Shown: piece after piece, positions 1-11,428 of the stretch
How the letters are laid out: the number at the start of each line of letters is the position of its first letter
Numbering within the stretch: the first letter of the stretch is position 1
Source: Ignavibacteriales bacterium
GTDB taxonomy: Bacteria > Bacteroidota > Ignavibacteria > UBA10030
DNA length: 64,000 nt
Direction: 5' to 3'
NCBI GenBank assembly: GCA_026390595.1
Contig: JAPLFQ010000023.1
Location: 124,001-188,000 of the forward strand
The notes under the pieces: generated by a model
Databases searched by the model: none
Seen by the model: only the letters and a program-made list of their open reading frames with translations
What the model was told of the DNA's origin: nothing
Program-made: the position numbers and the translations under genes

Positions 1-46
1 CGAGGCAAGCAGCGAGAACAAACACAAATGGTACTCTTCTGGTCAT
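1..46 (-). CDS. N-terminus of a probable lipoprotein (partial, runs off the left edge)
   Basis: On the minus strand an ATG at 46-44 opens a frame that stays open to the window edge. It reads MTRRVPFVFVLAACL: two arginines, a hydrophobic stretch and a lipobox-like LAAC, which is the form of a lipoprotein signal peptide. Only 15 residues are visible, so function cannot be judged. The gene lies downstream of a minus-strand terminator and would be a separate transcription unit. A GGAG lies upstream of the start, but too far away to be convincing. Confidence 0.4.
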   Translation of the reverse strand, partial: MTRRVPFVFVLAACL

Positions 47-78
47 GATGGCGTCGAGATACTCCATATCAAATCGAC

Positions 79-113
79 AAAAAAAACCTCCGCTGTGGAA
101 TCAGGGAGGTTTT
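79..113 (-). terminator. Rho-independent terminator after the phosphohexomutase gene
   Basis: AAAACCTCC (83-91) pairs with GGAGGTTTT (105-113) around a 13-nt loop. On the minus strand the hairpin is followed by an uninterrupted T run (complement of 79-86). It lies about 70 nt past the stop of the phosphoglucomutase/phosphomannomutase gene. Confidence 0.75.
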
Positions 114-181
114 GGAACCCACTCCGTACTTCCTGTTTGCGCGTTGCCGGGCCCCCGACGAGCGACCTGGGGAATCCGGCG

Positions 182-1576
182 TCAGACTTCCATCGCGGCC
201 TTGAGGAGCGAATCGACTCTGTACACAGAGTCGGCTTCCGCGTAGAACCGGATCAACGGTTCCGTGCCTGACGCCCGCACCAGCACCCAGCCACCGTCGA
301 AAAACAACTTGTAGCCATCCCCCGTCTCCACTTTTCTCACCAGCATCCCCGCGAGGCTCTTGACCCCTTTCTTGTAACCGGCCAGAGTCTTCTGTTTCTG
401 CTTTTCCGTCATGTGGGCATCGATGCGGTTGTAGTAGTGCCAGCCAAACTCGAGCATCAGTTCCTCAACAAGTTCGCTCAGTTTCAGCTTGCGCGCTGCC
501 ATCACTTCCGCGAGCAGCAGTCCGACGTAGATGCCGTCGCGTTCCGGCAGGTGCGCCTTGAGTCCCAATCCACCGCTCTCCTCGGCAGCGATCAGGATAT
601 TTCTCTCGGTCATAAGCCGGCAGAGGTGTTTGAACCCTACCGGGGTCTCGTGCAGCTTCAGCCCGTATTTCAGGCACATTTTGTTGATCATCTGGCTGAC
701 GGAAAGGGATTTGGCGATTTCGCCGGTCCGGTGCTTTTCCGTTACCAGGTATTTCAGCAGGATGGCAAAGATACGGTGGGAATCGACAAAAGCTCCATTT
801 TCATCGAGTGCTCCGACGCGATCGGCGTCCCCGTCGGTCGCGATGCCGATGTCGCATCCCTTCATGACAACCGTTGAAGCGAGGTCTTTGAGGTTTTGAG
901 CAATCGGCTCGGGATGGCCGCCTCCAAACGAAGGGTTATAGCTGCTGCGCAGCTCTGCACGAACCGGTACCAGCTGCGAGAACACACCCTGACCGGCGCC
1001 GTACATTGCGTCGTAGGCGATCTTGATCCCCGACGAAGCGATCAGGGGCAAATCAAGTTTCGTTTTCAGATCCTCGACATAGACGGAGGTGAAGTCCATC
1101 TCTTTGATAGTCCCCTTCTCCACCAGCTCCGCATACGTCTTCTTACTCACCACTTTTGACTTGATTACTTTCTTCAGTTCCTTCTCAACCTTTTCGATCA
1201 TTTCAGGATGAGCCGGACCTCCGAAGTCTCCCTTGATCTTGAAACCGTTGTACCGTGCCGGGTTATGGCTGGCGGTGATGACAACGCCGCCTGCCGCTTT
1301 CAGCTTCACCGTCAGGAGCGACACCATGGGCGTGGACGAGATCTTGTCGGAGATGATGACCTTGATCCCTCTGTCCGCGAGAATCGTCGCAGTCGTCTGC
1401 GCAAATTCCTTGCTGAGGAACCTTGAGTCGTACCCGATCACGATCCCGTTTTTGATCCTCTTGTGCCGTTTGAAATAGTTCGCGGTCGCGAGCGCGACCT
1501 TGGCGACATTGTCAAACGTGAAGTCGGCAGCAATCAGACCGCGCCACCCGTCCGTTCCGAACTTTATCTCTGTCAT
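182..1576 (-). CDS. Phosphoglucomutase/phosphomannomutase family protein
   Basis: This is an alpha-D-phosphohexomutase, which moves phosphate between C1 and C6 of a hexose phosphate in the cytoplasm. All family signatures are present: the phosphoserine loop TASHNP near residue 103, the metal-binding loop DGDADR, the sugar-binding loop EESGGLG, and the C-terminal phosphate-binding RASGTEPLIRF. Length (464 aa) fits the family. The ATG at 1576 is chosen over a TTG two codons upstream; a GATGG lies just before it. Substrate (glucose, mannose or glucosamine phosphate) cannot be decided from motifs, so no symbol is given. Enolase lies upstream on the same strand with a short gap, so the two may be cotranscribed. 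Confidence 0.9.
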   Translation of the reverse strand: MTEIKFGTDGWRGLIAADFTFDNVAKVALATANYFKRHKRIKNGIVIGYDSRFLSKEFAQTTATILADRGIKVIISDKISSTPMVSLLTVKLKAAGGVVITASHNPARYNGFKIKGDFGGPAHPEMIEKVEKELKKVIKSKVVSKKTYAELVEKGTIKEMDFTSVYVEDLKTKLDLPLIASSGIKIAYDAMYGAGQGVFSQLVPVRAELRSSYNPSFGGGHPEPIAQNLKDLASTVVMKGCDIGIATDGDADRVGALDENGAFVDSHRIFAILLKYLVTEKHRTGEIAKSLSVSQMINKMCLKYGLKLHETPVGFKHLCRLMTERNILIAAEESGGLGLKAHLPERDGIYVGLLLAEVMAARKLKLSELVEELMLEFGWHYYNRIDAHMTEKQKQKTLAGYKKGVKSLAGMLVRKVETGDGYKLFFDGGWVLVRASGTEPLIRFYAEADSVYRVDSLLKAAMEV

Positions 1577-1613
1577 ATGCAATCCATCCCGAGTCTAGAG
1601 GATACGTGGACTA

Positions 1614-2933
<1,320 letters not shown>

Positions 2934-3002
2934 TCAGAACAGCGTTTGCGGTTAGTGGGACTGCAGCAATCGACGTCAATTAAGCCAAAAGTTGCAGGAA
3001 AA

Positions 3003-5261
3003 TCAATTCATTCTGAGCCGAAATGATTCCATCCAGCTGCAGAGGCGGATCTGTTCCTCGAGCTCAACGCCCTGCACATCGCGGTAGAGGTGATTGAGTG
3101 ACTGCCAGTAATAGATTTTTGCTTTCTCATATTTGCCGATAGCGAATGAGAGCTGTCCAAGCCGGCGCTGACGGGCCAGTTCCAGGATGGGAGACCTCCA
3201 CGGCGGGACGTTGTCGAGCAATTGCAGCGCCTCTTCGTATCGTTCCTTCGAATTCAATTCTCGCACGAGGAGGTATCTGGGAATGGACTCCGCTGGAAAG
3301 CGGGCAACGAGCCTTTGAACCGCTGCCATCCTCAGAGAATCTTCAACGGAGGAGAGGAGGAATGATTTGAGTTCACGCGCGAGATCGGGTTTGAGGAGTA
3401 TTTCAAGCCGTAGCGCAAGCGTCTCATCCCACGACGATGACAGATGCGAGCGGAGAAGTTCGGAATACGCCTTCATCGCAGGTTCGAGAGAATCCACGCC
3501 CCAGAGTGCATCGCCCAACGATAGCTTCAGGGTCAGGAACGACGATGCAGCGGCGCTGTCCGCCAGTTGCGTTTTTGTGAAGGAGACCGCCTCCGAATAT
3601 CTTCCGAGCCTCAACAGGGCAGCTGCTTTCTGATAGACCGCGTCCGCGTTGACCGTCAGGCTGAGTGATTTGTCTGCGGACGCCAGCGCCTCATCATATT
3701 TTCGTTGCACGAGAAGCGAGCGGGTCTCCTTGTTGAGATTCGCAATCACACGAGCACAGACCTTGCCGAAGATTGATCGACGTTTGAAGAAATACTCTGC
3801 CTTTGCGAGATCGGCCTCGCTGTACCGAAACCCTGTCATGGTTTTCCGCCAGTCATGCAGGAGCGCCGGGAGGGTTTGGCCGTACAGGATTTCGAATTCA
3901 CCCGTCCTGTACAACAGCTTGAACCGTCGCATGCCGTACCGATCGATCAGAAACCGGCAGAATGAGCCTGCGAGTGTGTAGCTCACCCCAGCAGGCGCTT
4001 TCATAAATCCCGAGAGAGAAAACAGGCTGACCAAATCAGGTGTGCCGCCGGCTGCGAATGCCATGCCTGCAAGCCGGTTGATCGGCTCCTCGAACTCCAT
4101 GCGTTCCATCGCCACGGCCAGGCCCTCAATGAGCCCCGAGTTGACGCCAACCCTCAGGAGCGGAAATCCAAACTCCGCCGCAAGGACGTGAACGAGTTCG
4201 TGCTTCAGTGATCCATCAACGTCACCGAGATTGATGTGAAGCTGCCACAGCCACGGCTTGGCCAGGTTCGTCCCTCCGGCGCCGATGAGTCTTCCCTTCT
4301 GATCAGACGAAGCATAGAGAAAGGTGTGAATTTTCCTCGAGGGCTGGACGCGAAGAGCCCGAACAAGCTGATCGAAGTAGAACTCGTGCAGCTGCGCAAC
4401 TTGTTGGAGCCGCTTGCCTTTCAGAAGAGAATCAGGATACGAAATGATAAAATGCTCGGTTTCGGTTCTTCCACCCAACGTCTGTTCGATCGAAGATTCC
4501 GAGGAAGACATCCCGAGACGGTCACTGAATCCGTAGAGGGCTCCCGCAAGTACCAGGGAGACCACCGCCAGAGACTGCATCATCCTCGACAGCTCTTGCG
4601 GTTTTTCTCCGGTGATGCTCGTCCGCCGATAATGAATCGCGCATGCCTCAATAAGCAGGAACGCACCAAACGCCAGGGTTCCGATCCTGTACACCAGGAG
4701 GCGGTTGAGGACGACGAGCGTCTCATCGTACGTAAGGCCGGCAAAATATCCGAGGATCGGATTGAACGCGAAAATCTGAGGACGTGTGAACGTGACGTAC
4801 CCGATCTGCGAGAGAATCACTATCCAGCCCAGGAAGAAAATCGTTTTCTTCCATCGCCTCATGGACACGGCGATGAGGAACGAGAACGCGTGGACAAGGA
4901 GAACACCCGGAACGACGATCAGCAGAAACAGCATCGCACCCTGCAGAAACGAGCAGTTCTTGACACAGAACGCGTTCACGCTGATAACGAGAGCCGGGAT
5001 GAGAAGAGGTACAAGCGAAAGTACGATCGAGCGAACGAGGAATGGTTTGAGTTCAACGGATGATTCAGCGGAGGACTTGTTCCAGAGCGAAATGGTCAGC
5101 AGTCCCGCAGCGAGGCTCCAGACAAGAGCGATAACCGCGGAGAATTCATACCCGAGATAATTGAACAGCGGAACCTGCGTCAGCGCCAGAGAGATGACGA
5201 ACAACAGGATGACTGCTACCTTGTGCGCCCTGTATGAAAACAACTCTCTGACCATCGCCAT
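3003..5261 (-). CDS. Multi-pass membrane metallopeptidase-like protein with C-terminal TPRs
   Basis: About 752 aa. The N-terminal third contains around six hydrophobic helices and a further one near residue 235. A soluble domain follows that carries the zinc-peptidase motif KHELVHVLAAEFG (HExxH near residue 353), followed by GLIEGLAVAMERM, whose glutamate is a candidate third zinc ligand (gluzincin style, MA clan). The last 250 residues look like TPR helices (EALASADKSLSL, YSEAVSFTKTQL, YEEALQLLDNVPPW). Catalytic substrates are unknown. GTG codons at 5291 and 5288 are also in frame, but they lie in an intergenic repeat, so the ATG at 5261 (or 5255) is preferred. No clear ribosome binding site helps decide. 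Confidence 0.7.
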   Translation of the reverse strand: MAMVRELFSYRAHKVAVILLFVISLALTQVPLFNYLGYEFSAVIALVWSLAAGLLTISLWNKSSAESSVELKPFLVRSIVLSLVPLLIPALVISVNAFCVKNCSFLQGAMLFLLIVVPGVLLVHAFSFLIAVSMRRWKKTIFFLGWIVILSQIGYVTFTRPQIFAFNPILGYFAGLTYDETLVVLNRLLVYRIGTLAFGAFLLIEACAIHYRRTSITGEKPQELSRMMQSLAVVSLVLAGALYGFSDRLGMSSSESSIEQTLGGRTETEHFIISYPDSLLKGKRLQQVAQLHEFYFDQLVRALRVQPSRKIHTFLYASSDQKGRLIGAGGTNLAKPWLWQLHINLGDVDGSLKHELVHVLAAEFGFPLLRVGVNSGLIEGLAVAMERMEFEEPINRLAGMAFAAGGTPDLVSLFSLSGFMKAPAGVSYTLAGSFCRFLIDRYGMRRFKLLYRTGEFEILYGQTLPALLHDWRKTMTGFRYSEADLAKAEYFFKRRSIFGKVCARVIANLNKETRSLLVQRKYDEALASADKSLSLTVNADAVYQKAAALLRLGRYSEAVSFTKTQLADSAAASSFLTLKLSLGDALWGVDSLEPAMKAYSELLRSHLSSSWDETLALRLEILLKPDLARELKSFLLSSVEDSLRMAAVQRLVARFPAESIPRYLLVRELNSKERYEEALQLLDNVPPWRSPILELARQRRLGQLSFAIGKYEKAKIYYWQSLNHLYRDVQGVELEEQIRLCSWMESFRLRMN

Positions 5262-5340
5262 GTCGAGTGAAAAGAAGAAAGACTCCACCACAAAGTCACG
5301 AAGAAGAGAGGAAAAAAGAAGCCCTCAAACCCCTGCTACT

Positions 5341-5375
5341 TTCGTGACTCTCCCGCCCGCCCTAAGAGACACGAA
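5341..5375. repeat. Imperfect hairpin built from TTCGTG/CACGAA arms
   Basis: TTCGTGACTCT (5341-5351) pairs with AGAGACACGAA (5365-5375) with one mismatch around a C-rich 13-nt loop. A further AGTCACGAAG copy lies just upstream, at about 5294-5303. It sits between murA and the metallopeptidase gene. There is no T run on either side, so it is more likely a dispersed repeat than a terminator. Confidence 0.5.
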
Positions 5376-5412
5376 GAAAATATCAGGTATTCTTCTTCCC
5401 AAAGATCAAACA

Positions 5413-5439
5413 CTCGGCGATCTTGGCGTCCTCGGCGGT
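5413..5439 (+). repeat. Three tandem 9-nt units (CTYGGCGNN)
   Basis: CTCGGCGAT, CTTGGCGTC and CTCGGCGGT follow one another without gaps, then TTCAT and a T run. This lies in the 215-nt space between murA and the metallopeptidase gene and does not code for anything recognisable. Confidence 0.6.
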
Positions 5440-5476
5440 TCATCTTTTTTTTGGAAATTCGAAACTCAACAATTTG

Positions 5477-6748
5477 CTAGAACTCTTCGCTTGTTGCGCG
5501 CTCGATGTCGGCGCCGAGCCGGGAGAGTTTCAATTCTATTTGCTCATAACCCCGATCGAGGTGGTAGACGCGCAGCACCTCCGTTGTTCCCTCGGCAGCA
5601 AGTCCTGCCAGGATCAACGACGCGCTTGCCCTCAGGTCTGTGGACATCACTTTGGCGCCGGTCAGCCGTTCCACGCCGACGATCGTGGCGATATTATCCT
5701 TGACGGTGATGTCAGCGCCGAGTCGAACCAGCTCGGGCACATGCATGAAGCGATCAGAATAAATTGTCTCCGTGACAATACTTGTTCCTTTCGAGAGGCT
5801 CATCATGGCGATCCATTGAGCCTGCATGTCGGTAGGAAAGCCGGAATAGATCGACGTGGTGATATTCACCGGCCGGATGGTTTCCGGCGGAACGATCTCC
5901 ACGAAATCTTTTCCGAGCGTGAGTTGAGCCCCGACATCTTCCAGCTTCGTGGTCACTGCACTCAAATGCGCCGGATTGCACTGTTCAACTCGGACCGAAG
6001 CACCTTTGTCTCCTGTCATCGCTGCCGCGATCAACAGCGTCCCGGCCTCGATTCTGTCGGGGATCGTGACACAATCTGCCGGATGCAGCGAATCTACGCC
6101 CTCAATCTCGAGGTGATTCGTGCCAACCCCGTCGATTCTCGCGCCCATACGGATCAGGAATTCCCCCAGGGCGACAATTTCAGGTTCCATGGCGGCATTG
6201 TCGATGACAGTCGTGCCCTGCGCAAGGACGGCAGCCATCATCACGTTTCCAGTCGCTCCGACGCTGGAGACATCGAAGACAATTCTCGCACCCCGCAGCC
6301 TTTTCGCTTTGGCTCTGATATACCCCCCCTCGACGTCGATCTGAGCACCAAGTTTGCGCAATCCTTCAATGTGCAGGTTGACCGGCCTTGGACCCCACGC
6401 ACACCCGCCGGGGAGCGACACATGTGCTTGTCCAAACCGCCCTACGAGCGGTCCCAACACATAGATTGAAGCGCGCATTTTCTTGACATGCTCGTACGGC
6501 GCTTCGAAACTCGTGACCTCCGATGCATCGATGTGAAGCGTGTGATCGGTGCGGCTGATTTTCAGCCCCATGGTCTCCAGCAGGCGCGACATCGTTGTCA
6601 CGTCCCGAAGCATGGGAGTCCGGTGAAGTGCGTACTCTCCGGAAGCAAGGAGCGTCGCCGGCATCAAAGCCAGCGAGGCATTCTTGGCGCCGCTGACTTC
6701 AACGGTGCCCCGTAATTTTTTTCCACCGTGAATGACGAATTTATCCAC
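5477..6748 (-). CDS. murA: UDP-N-acetylglucosamine 1-carboxyvinyltransferase
   Basis: MurA transfers enolpyruvate from PEP to UDP-GlcNAc, the first committed step of peptidoglycan synthesis. The 423-aa length is typical. The N-terminus has the substrate-binding SGAKNASLALMPATLL segment, and the catalytic loop LPGGCAWGPRPV carries the PEP-binding cysteine at residue 116. In most MurA proteins the residues after that Cys read A-I-G-x-R-P; here they are A-W-G-P-R-P, so the loop is slightly unusual but the cysteine and arginine are kept. A sigma70-like promoter lies 51-79 nt upstream. The gene diverges from purA. Confidence 0.95.
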   Translation of the reverse strand: MDKFVIHGGKKLRGTVEVSGAKNASLALMPATLLASGEYALHRTPMLRDVTTMSRLLETMGLKISRTDHTLHIDASEVTSFEAPYEHVKKMRASIYVLGPLVGRFGQAHVSLPGGCAWGPRPVNLHIEGLRKLGAQIDVEGGYIRAKAKRLRGARIVFDVSSVGATGNVMMAAVLAQGTTVIDNAAMEPEIVALGEFLIRMGARIDGVGTNHLEIEGVDSLHPADCVTIPDRIEAGTLLIAAAMTGDKGASVRVEQCNPAHLSAVTTKLEDVGAQLTLGKDFVEIVPPETIRPVNITTSIYSGFPTDMQAQWIAMMSLSKGTSIVTETIYSDRFMHVPELVRLGADITVKDNIATIVGVERLTGAKVMSTDLRASASLILAGLAAEGTTEVLRVYHLDRGYEQIELKLSRLGADIERATSEEF

Positions 6749-6798
6749 GCTTGACCTTCAGGGTTTGGGAATGAGCAGTCGATCCGGTTTGTGGTGAA

Positions 6799-6827
6799 AA
6801 TATAACCGATAAACGAGTGAAAGGCAA
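6799..6827 (-). promoter_or_regulatory. Sigma70-type promoter for murA
   Basis: Read on the minus strand: TTGCCT, 17-nt spacer, TATATT. The same -10 context (GGTTATATTTT.ACC) recurs in the promoter of the DUF177-rpmF operon. The distance to the murA ATG is about 50 nt. Confidence 0.5.
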
Positions 6828-6851
6828 AGATACGGCTGCAATGAGGCTGTC

Positions 6852-6880
6852 TTGTATTTCGTTCTTTTTTTCGCTACACT
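6852..6880 (+). promoter_or_regulatory. Possible sigma70-type promoter for purA
   Basis: TTGTAT, 17-nt spacer (T rich), TACACT. It lies in the 264-nt divergent region between murA and purA and would give a leader of about 125 nt. No riboswitch-like structure was recognised in the leader. Confidence 0.35.
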
Positions 6881-6955
6881 TTTTGGGAAAGCGACGATCA
6901 GTGATCCGAGATCAACCGATTCAGAGGCGCTGACGGTCTTTCAGTCCATCGCTGA

Positions 6956-8308
<1,353 letters not shown>

Positions 8309-8339
8309 TCCCCATGACGCACCGGACGTTAAACCGGCA

Positions 8340-9560
8340 ATGATAAACCACAATCGAAATCTGCTTCCTCAGTCGAGCGAACTCAAGGTCGGTCTCCTCA
8401 TTCTTGCGTTCGTCATCGTCGCTGGAACGCTTTGGTACACGCACTCCATTGTCAGCGACCTCGAAGTCAATCAGAAGAATATTGCCAGCCTGTACGCGAA
8501 GTCGTTTGAGTACATGGGAAGCAGCACGACGCAGAATGGCGACTACACGTTCGTCGTCGAAGAAATCGTTCGCAACATCGATTTCCCGATGATTCTTTCC
8601 GATTCGTCCAATGAGCCCATTGCCCCGTATCCGATGTATGTTCGCAACATCAAGCTCGACTCCACGATATCCACGGACGCCCAGCGATCATTCCTGAAGG
8701 ACCTCATCCAGGAGATGGATATGCATAATCCACGGATCAGAGTCGAGGCCGGGGAGAATGTTATCCTGAACTACGTCCACTATGGCGAGTCGAAGCTGAT
8801 CACCCGGCTTCGTCTTCTTCCGTACGTCGAGTTCGGCGTCGTTGCGGTGTTCATCCTTATCGGCTACATCAGTTTCAGCTACATCAAGAGGAGCGAACAA
8901 AGCAGCATCTGGGTCGGGATGGCGCGCGAGACTGCGCATCAACTGGGCACCCCCATCTCCAGCATGATGGGGTGGGTTGAACTCCTCAGGCACCAGACCG
9001 GAAACGGGGATGAGACGGTCGTTGAAACGTTGCACGACATGGACAACGATCTGCAGCGTTTGCAGAAGATTGCAAGTCGTTTCTCGCGCATCGGATCGAA
9101 GCCCGACCTCAAGGAAGAGAATCTGGTTGAGATCATCGAGAAGGTCATTCAATATTTCCAGCGGCGGATCCCTCAGACGGGCAAGAAAGTGCAGCTCACA
9201 CTCGAATACAAGACTCCGGTTCAAGCAAACGTCAACGGAGAGCTGTTCGAGTGGGTCATCGAGAACCTGATCAAGAACGCTCTTGATGCGATCGAAAACG
9301 GCGCTGGCAGGATCACGATTTCGCTGTCGGAACGTCCCGAGCATATCAACATAGACGTGACCGACACGGGCAAAGGGATCGACATGACGTACCGCAAAGA
9401 GGTCTTCAGGCCCGGGTTCTCAACCAAGAAGCGCGGCTGGGGACTTGGATTGAGCCTCGCACAACGCATCATCGAGTCGTACCACCGCGGAAAACTCATC
9501 CTTCGGGACAGCAAGCCGGGAACAGGAACGACCTTCCGGATCAAGCTTCGCAAACGCTAA
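8340..9560 (+). CDS. Membrane sensor histidine kinase
   Basis: A 406-aa kinase with one transmembrane helix near residues 17-35 (VGLLILAFVIVAGTLW), an extracytoplasmic sensor of about 130 residues, a second helix near 165-185 (VVAVFILIGYISFSYI), then a dimerisation/phosphoacceptor domain. The H-box is ARETAHQLGTPISSMMGW with phospho-His near residue 200. The catalytic domain shows NLIKNALDAIENG (N-box), DTGKGID (G1) and GWGLGLSLAQRII (G2). The HQLGTP form of the H-box is frequent in the Bacteroidota/Chlorobiota group. No response regulator is adjacent, so it is an orphan. The frame stays open into purA, but the ATG at 8340 gives a sensible N-terminus. Confidence 0.9.
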   Translation: MINHNRNLLPQSSELKVGLLILAFVIVAGTLWYTHSIVSDLEVNQKNIASLYAKSFEYMGSSTTQNGDYTFVVEEIVRNIDFPMILSDSSNEPIAPYPMYVRNIKLDSTISTDAQRSFLKDLIQEMDMHNPRIRVEAGENVILNYVHYGESKLITRLRLLPYVEFGVVAVFILIGYISFSYIKRSEQSSIWVGMARETAHQLGTPISSMMGWVELLRHQTGNGDETVVETLHDMDNDLQRLQKIASRFSRIGSKPDLKEENLVEIIEKVIQYFQRRIPQTGKKVQLTLEYKTPVQANVNGELFEWVIENLIKNALDAIENGAGRITISLSERPEHINIDVTDTGKGIDMTYRKEVFRPGFSTKKRGWGLGLSLAQRIIESYHRGKLILRDSKPGTGTTFRIKLRKR

Positions 9561-9598
9561 GACCTTCCTTGATTTCATCCACCATGCGCGGGAGTTAT

Positions 9599-10942
9599 AT
9601 GAGAATCGCCAACGCTGCACGCATACTCCTTTTTCTCTCGGTGACAATTGTCTCGCTCCATGCCCGGCAATCCATGGATGGCATCGTTGATCGCGAACTG
9701 CCGAAGCTGCTCGAGACATACCGTTACCTTCACAGCAATCCGGAGATTTCCTATCATGAAGAGAAAACATCCGAATTTATGGCAAAGGAACTCCGACGGC
9801 TCGGCTTCGAGGTGACGGAACGGGTGGGGAAGTACGAAGACGCGAGACGCGTCAGTTACGGACTCGTTGCCGTGATGAAGAACGGCGATGGCCCGGCAGT
9901 CATGGTCCGGACCGACCTCGACGGACTGCCCATTGCGGAACGAACCGGACTTCCCTACGCCAGCACTGTTACAACGAAAGACGACGCCGGGCAGGATGTA
10001 TCGGTGATGCACGCGTGCGGTCACGACATTCACATGACGTCGTTCCTCGGCACCGCGACGCTCCTGAGTCAGCTCAAGGACCGCTGGAAGGGAACGGTGA
10101 TCATGATCGGTCAACCGTGCGAGGAGCGGGGCGCCGGAGCGCACGCGATGCTCAATGGAGGATTATACACCCGCTTCCCAAAGCCTGATTTCATTCTCGC
10201 GCTTCACGATAATGCGACGATGGATGCCGGAACTGTGGGAGTTTGTGAAGGGTTCACGCTTGCGAGCGTTACTTCCGTTGACATCCTGGTTCGCGGCGTC
10301 GGCGGACATGGTGCATATCCGCAATCGACAAAAGATCCCGTCGTCATCGCTTCCGAAATCGTCCTCGCTCTTCAGACGATCGTGAGCAGAGAAAACTCAC
10401 CGCTTGATCCGGCCGTCGTGACAGTCGGCTCGATCCACGGCGGAACGAAGCATAACATTATTCCGGACGAGGTCCGTCTGCAGATTACCGTCCGTGCCTA
10501 CAAAGAAGACGTTCGGAAAAAGATCCTCGCATCCATCGAGCGGATTGCCCGCGGCATCGCCTTGGCGGCAGGCGTACCTTCCGACAGGATGCCGGTCATA
10601 CGAATTGATGAGAGCGAATTTACCGCCTCGACGTATAACAACCCGGAGTTTACGAAACGAGTTGCGCGGTCGTTCGAATCAGCGCTGGGAAAAGAAAAGG
10701 TGTTGAAGGTGGAACCCGTTATGGGTGGGGAGGATTTCGGGGCCTACAGCCTTGATGACAAGATTCCGCTGTGCATCTTCTGGCTGGGAGCGATCGACCC
10801 GGCAAAAGTGGAAAGGAGCAGGAAGGACGGAATTCCTCTCCCTTCCCTTCACTCAAGCCAATTTACTCCTCTGCCAGAGCCCACGATTCGGGCGGGCATG
10901 AAAGCAACGGCTGCCGCAGTGATGGATTTGCTTGCCAGGTAG
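9599..10942 (+). CDS. Exported M20-family amidohydrolase/peptidase
   Basis: 447 aa. An N-terminal signal peptide (MRIANAARILLFLSVTIVSLHA) predicts export to the periplasm. The mature part is an M20D-type metal-dependent amidohydrolase: HSNPEISYHEEKT near the N-terminus, the metal-binding HACGHDIHMTSFLG, the catalytic-glutamate region PCEERGAGAHAML, the lid-domain GVGGHGAYPQSTKDPV and GGEDFGAYS near the end. Relatives cleave N-acyl amino acids or IAA/hippurate-type amides; the substrate here is unknown. ATG 9599 is preceded by GGGAG, and the longer in-frame starts upstream lack this. Confidence 0.88.
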   Translation: MRIANAARILLFLSVTIVSLHARQSMDGIVDRELPKLLETYRYLHSNPEISYHEEKTSEFMAKELRRLGFEVTERVGKYEDARRVSYGLVAVMKNGDGPAVMVRTDLDGLPIAERTGLPYASTVTTKDDAGQDVSVMHACGHDIHMTSFLGTATLLSQLKDRWKGTVIMIGQPCEERGAGAHAMLNGGLYTRFPKPDFILALHDNATMDAGTVGVCEGFTLASVTSVDILVRGVGGHGAYPQSTKDPVVIASEIVLALQTIVSRENSPLDPAVVTVGSIHGGTKHNIIPDEVRLQITVRAYKEDVRKKILASIERIARGIALAAGVPSDRMPVIRIDESEFTASTYNNPEFTKRVARSFESALGKEKVLKVEPVMGGEDFGAYSLDDKIPLCIFWLGAIDPAKVERSRKDGIPLPSLHSSQFTPLPEPTIRAGMKATAAAVMDLLAR

Positions 10943-10948
10943 AACGTC

Positions 10949-10974
10949 AAGGGGCGATTCTCGAATCGCCCCTT
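10949..10974. terminator. Bidirectional terminator-like hairpin
   Basis: AAGGGGCGATT (10949-10959) and AATCGCCCCTT (10964-10974) form a perfect 11-bp stem with a CTCG tetraloop. It lies exactly between the convergent ends of the M20 hydrolase (+) and the SnoaL-like gene (-). The T runs are poor, so efficiency is uncertain. Confidence 0.7.
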
Positions 10975-10983
10975 GCGTGTTGT

Positions 10984-11424
10984 TCATTTTGCAGATGATG
11001 TGTGGTCGTAGACGATGCGCCAACCCTCCGGCTTCCTCTCGAGGACGAGCGTGAATCGGCCTCCCGGTTGGTCTTGTGCCCTCGTAAGCTGCCAGCCTCC
11101 GGTGGCAATAACGATGTCGCTCGCGATGTTCCGGATGCTCAACTCTGTGAATTCCAGCTTACCCATTTTTTCCCGCGTGTCATATCCCTTCTTGTATCGC
11201 GCAAGAACCCCGCGATAACCGCGTGTCACGGTTCCACCGCTGACAAACGTCGTGCTGTCGGAATTCCAGTACCCCTTCATGTATCCTTCAACGCTTCCAT
11301 CGTTCCAGGCTTTCACCTGGTCCATAAGGACCTTGCGGACATCTGCTATCCCGTTCTGAGCAATTGCAGAGTTGATACCAATGACACTGCACAATAACCA
11401 CAAGGAGAGATATCGGGTTTTCAT
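10984..11424 (-). CDS. Exported SnoaL-like/DUF4440-type protein
   Basis: 146 aa. The signal peptide MKTRYLSLWLLCSVIGINSAIAQ ends in an AxA-type cleavage site. The mature part resembles the NTF2-like DUF4440/SnoaL fold: an early helix (VRKVLMDQVKAWNDGSVEGYMKGYW), then strands ending with GGRFTLVLERKPEGWRIVYDHTSS, the typical closing motif of the family. Function is unknown in most such proteins. It starts 4 nt after the stop of the upstream membrane protein gene and so belongs to the three-gene minus-strand group 12458-10984. Longer in-frame starts would overlap that gene and lose the signal peptide. Confidence 0.75.
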   Translation of the reverse strand: MKTRYLSLWLLCSVIGINSAIAQNGIADVRKVLMDQVKAWNDGSVEGYMKGYWNSDSTTFVSGGTVTRGYRGVLARYKKGYDTREKMGKLEFTELSIRNIASDIVIATGGWQLTRAQDQPGGRFTLVLERKPEGWRIVYDHTSSAK

Positions 11425-11428
11425 GACG

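Noticed and set aside
5262-5291. GTG starts for the membrane metallopeptidase at 5288 and 5291
   Set aside because: They fall in the CACGAAG repeat region without a ribosome binding site and add no plausible signal or domain; kept only as an alternative.
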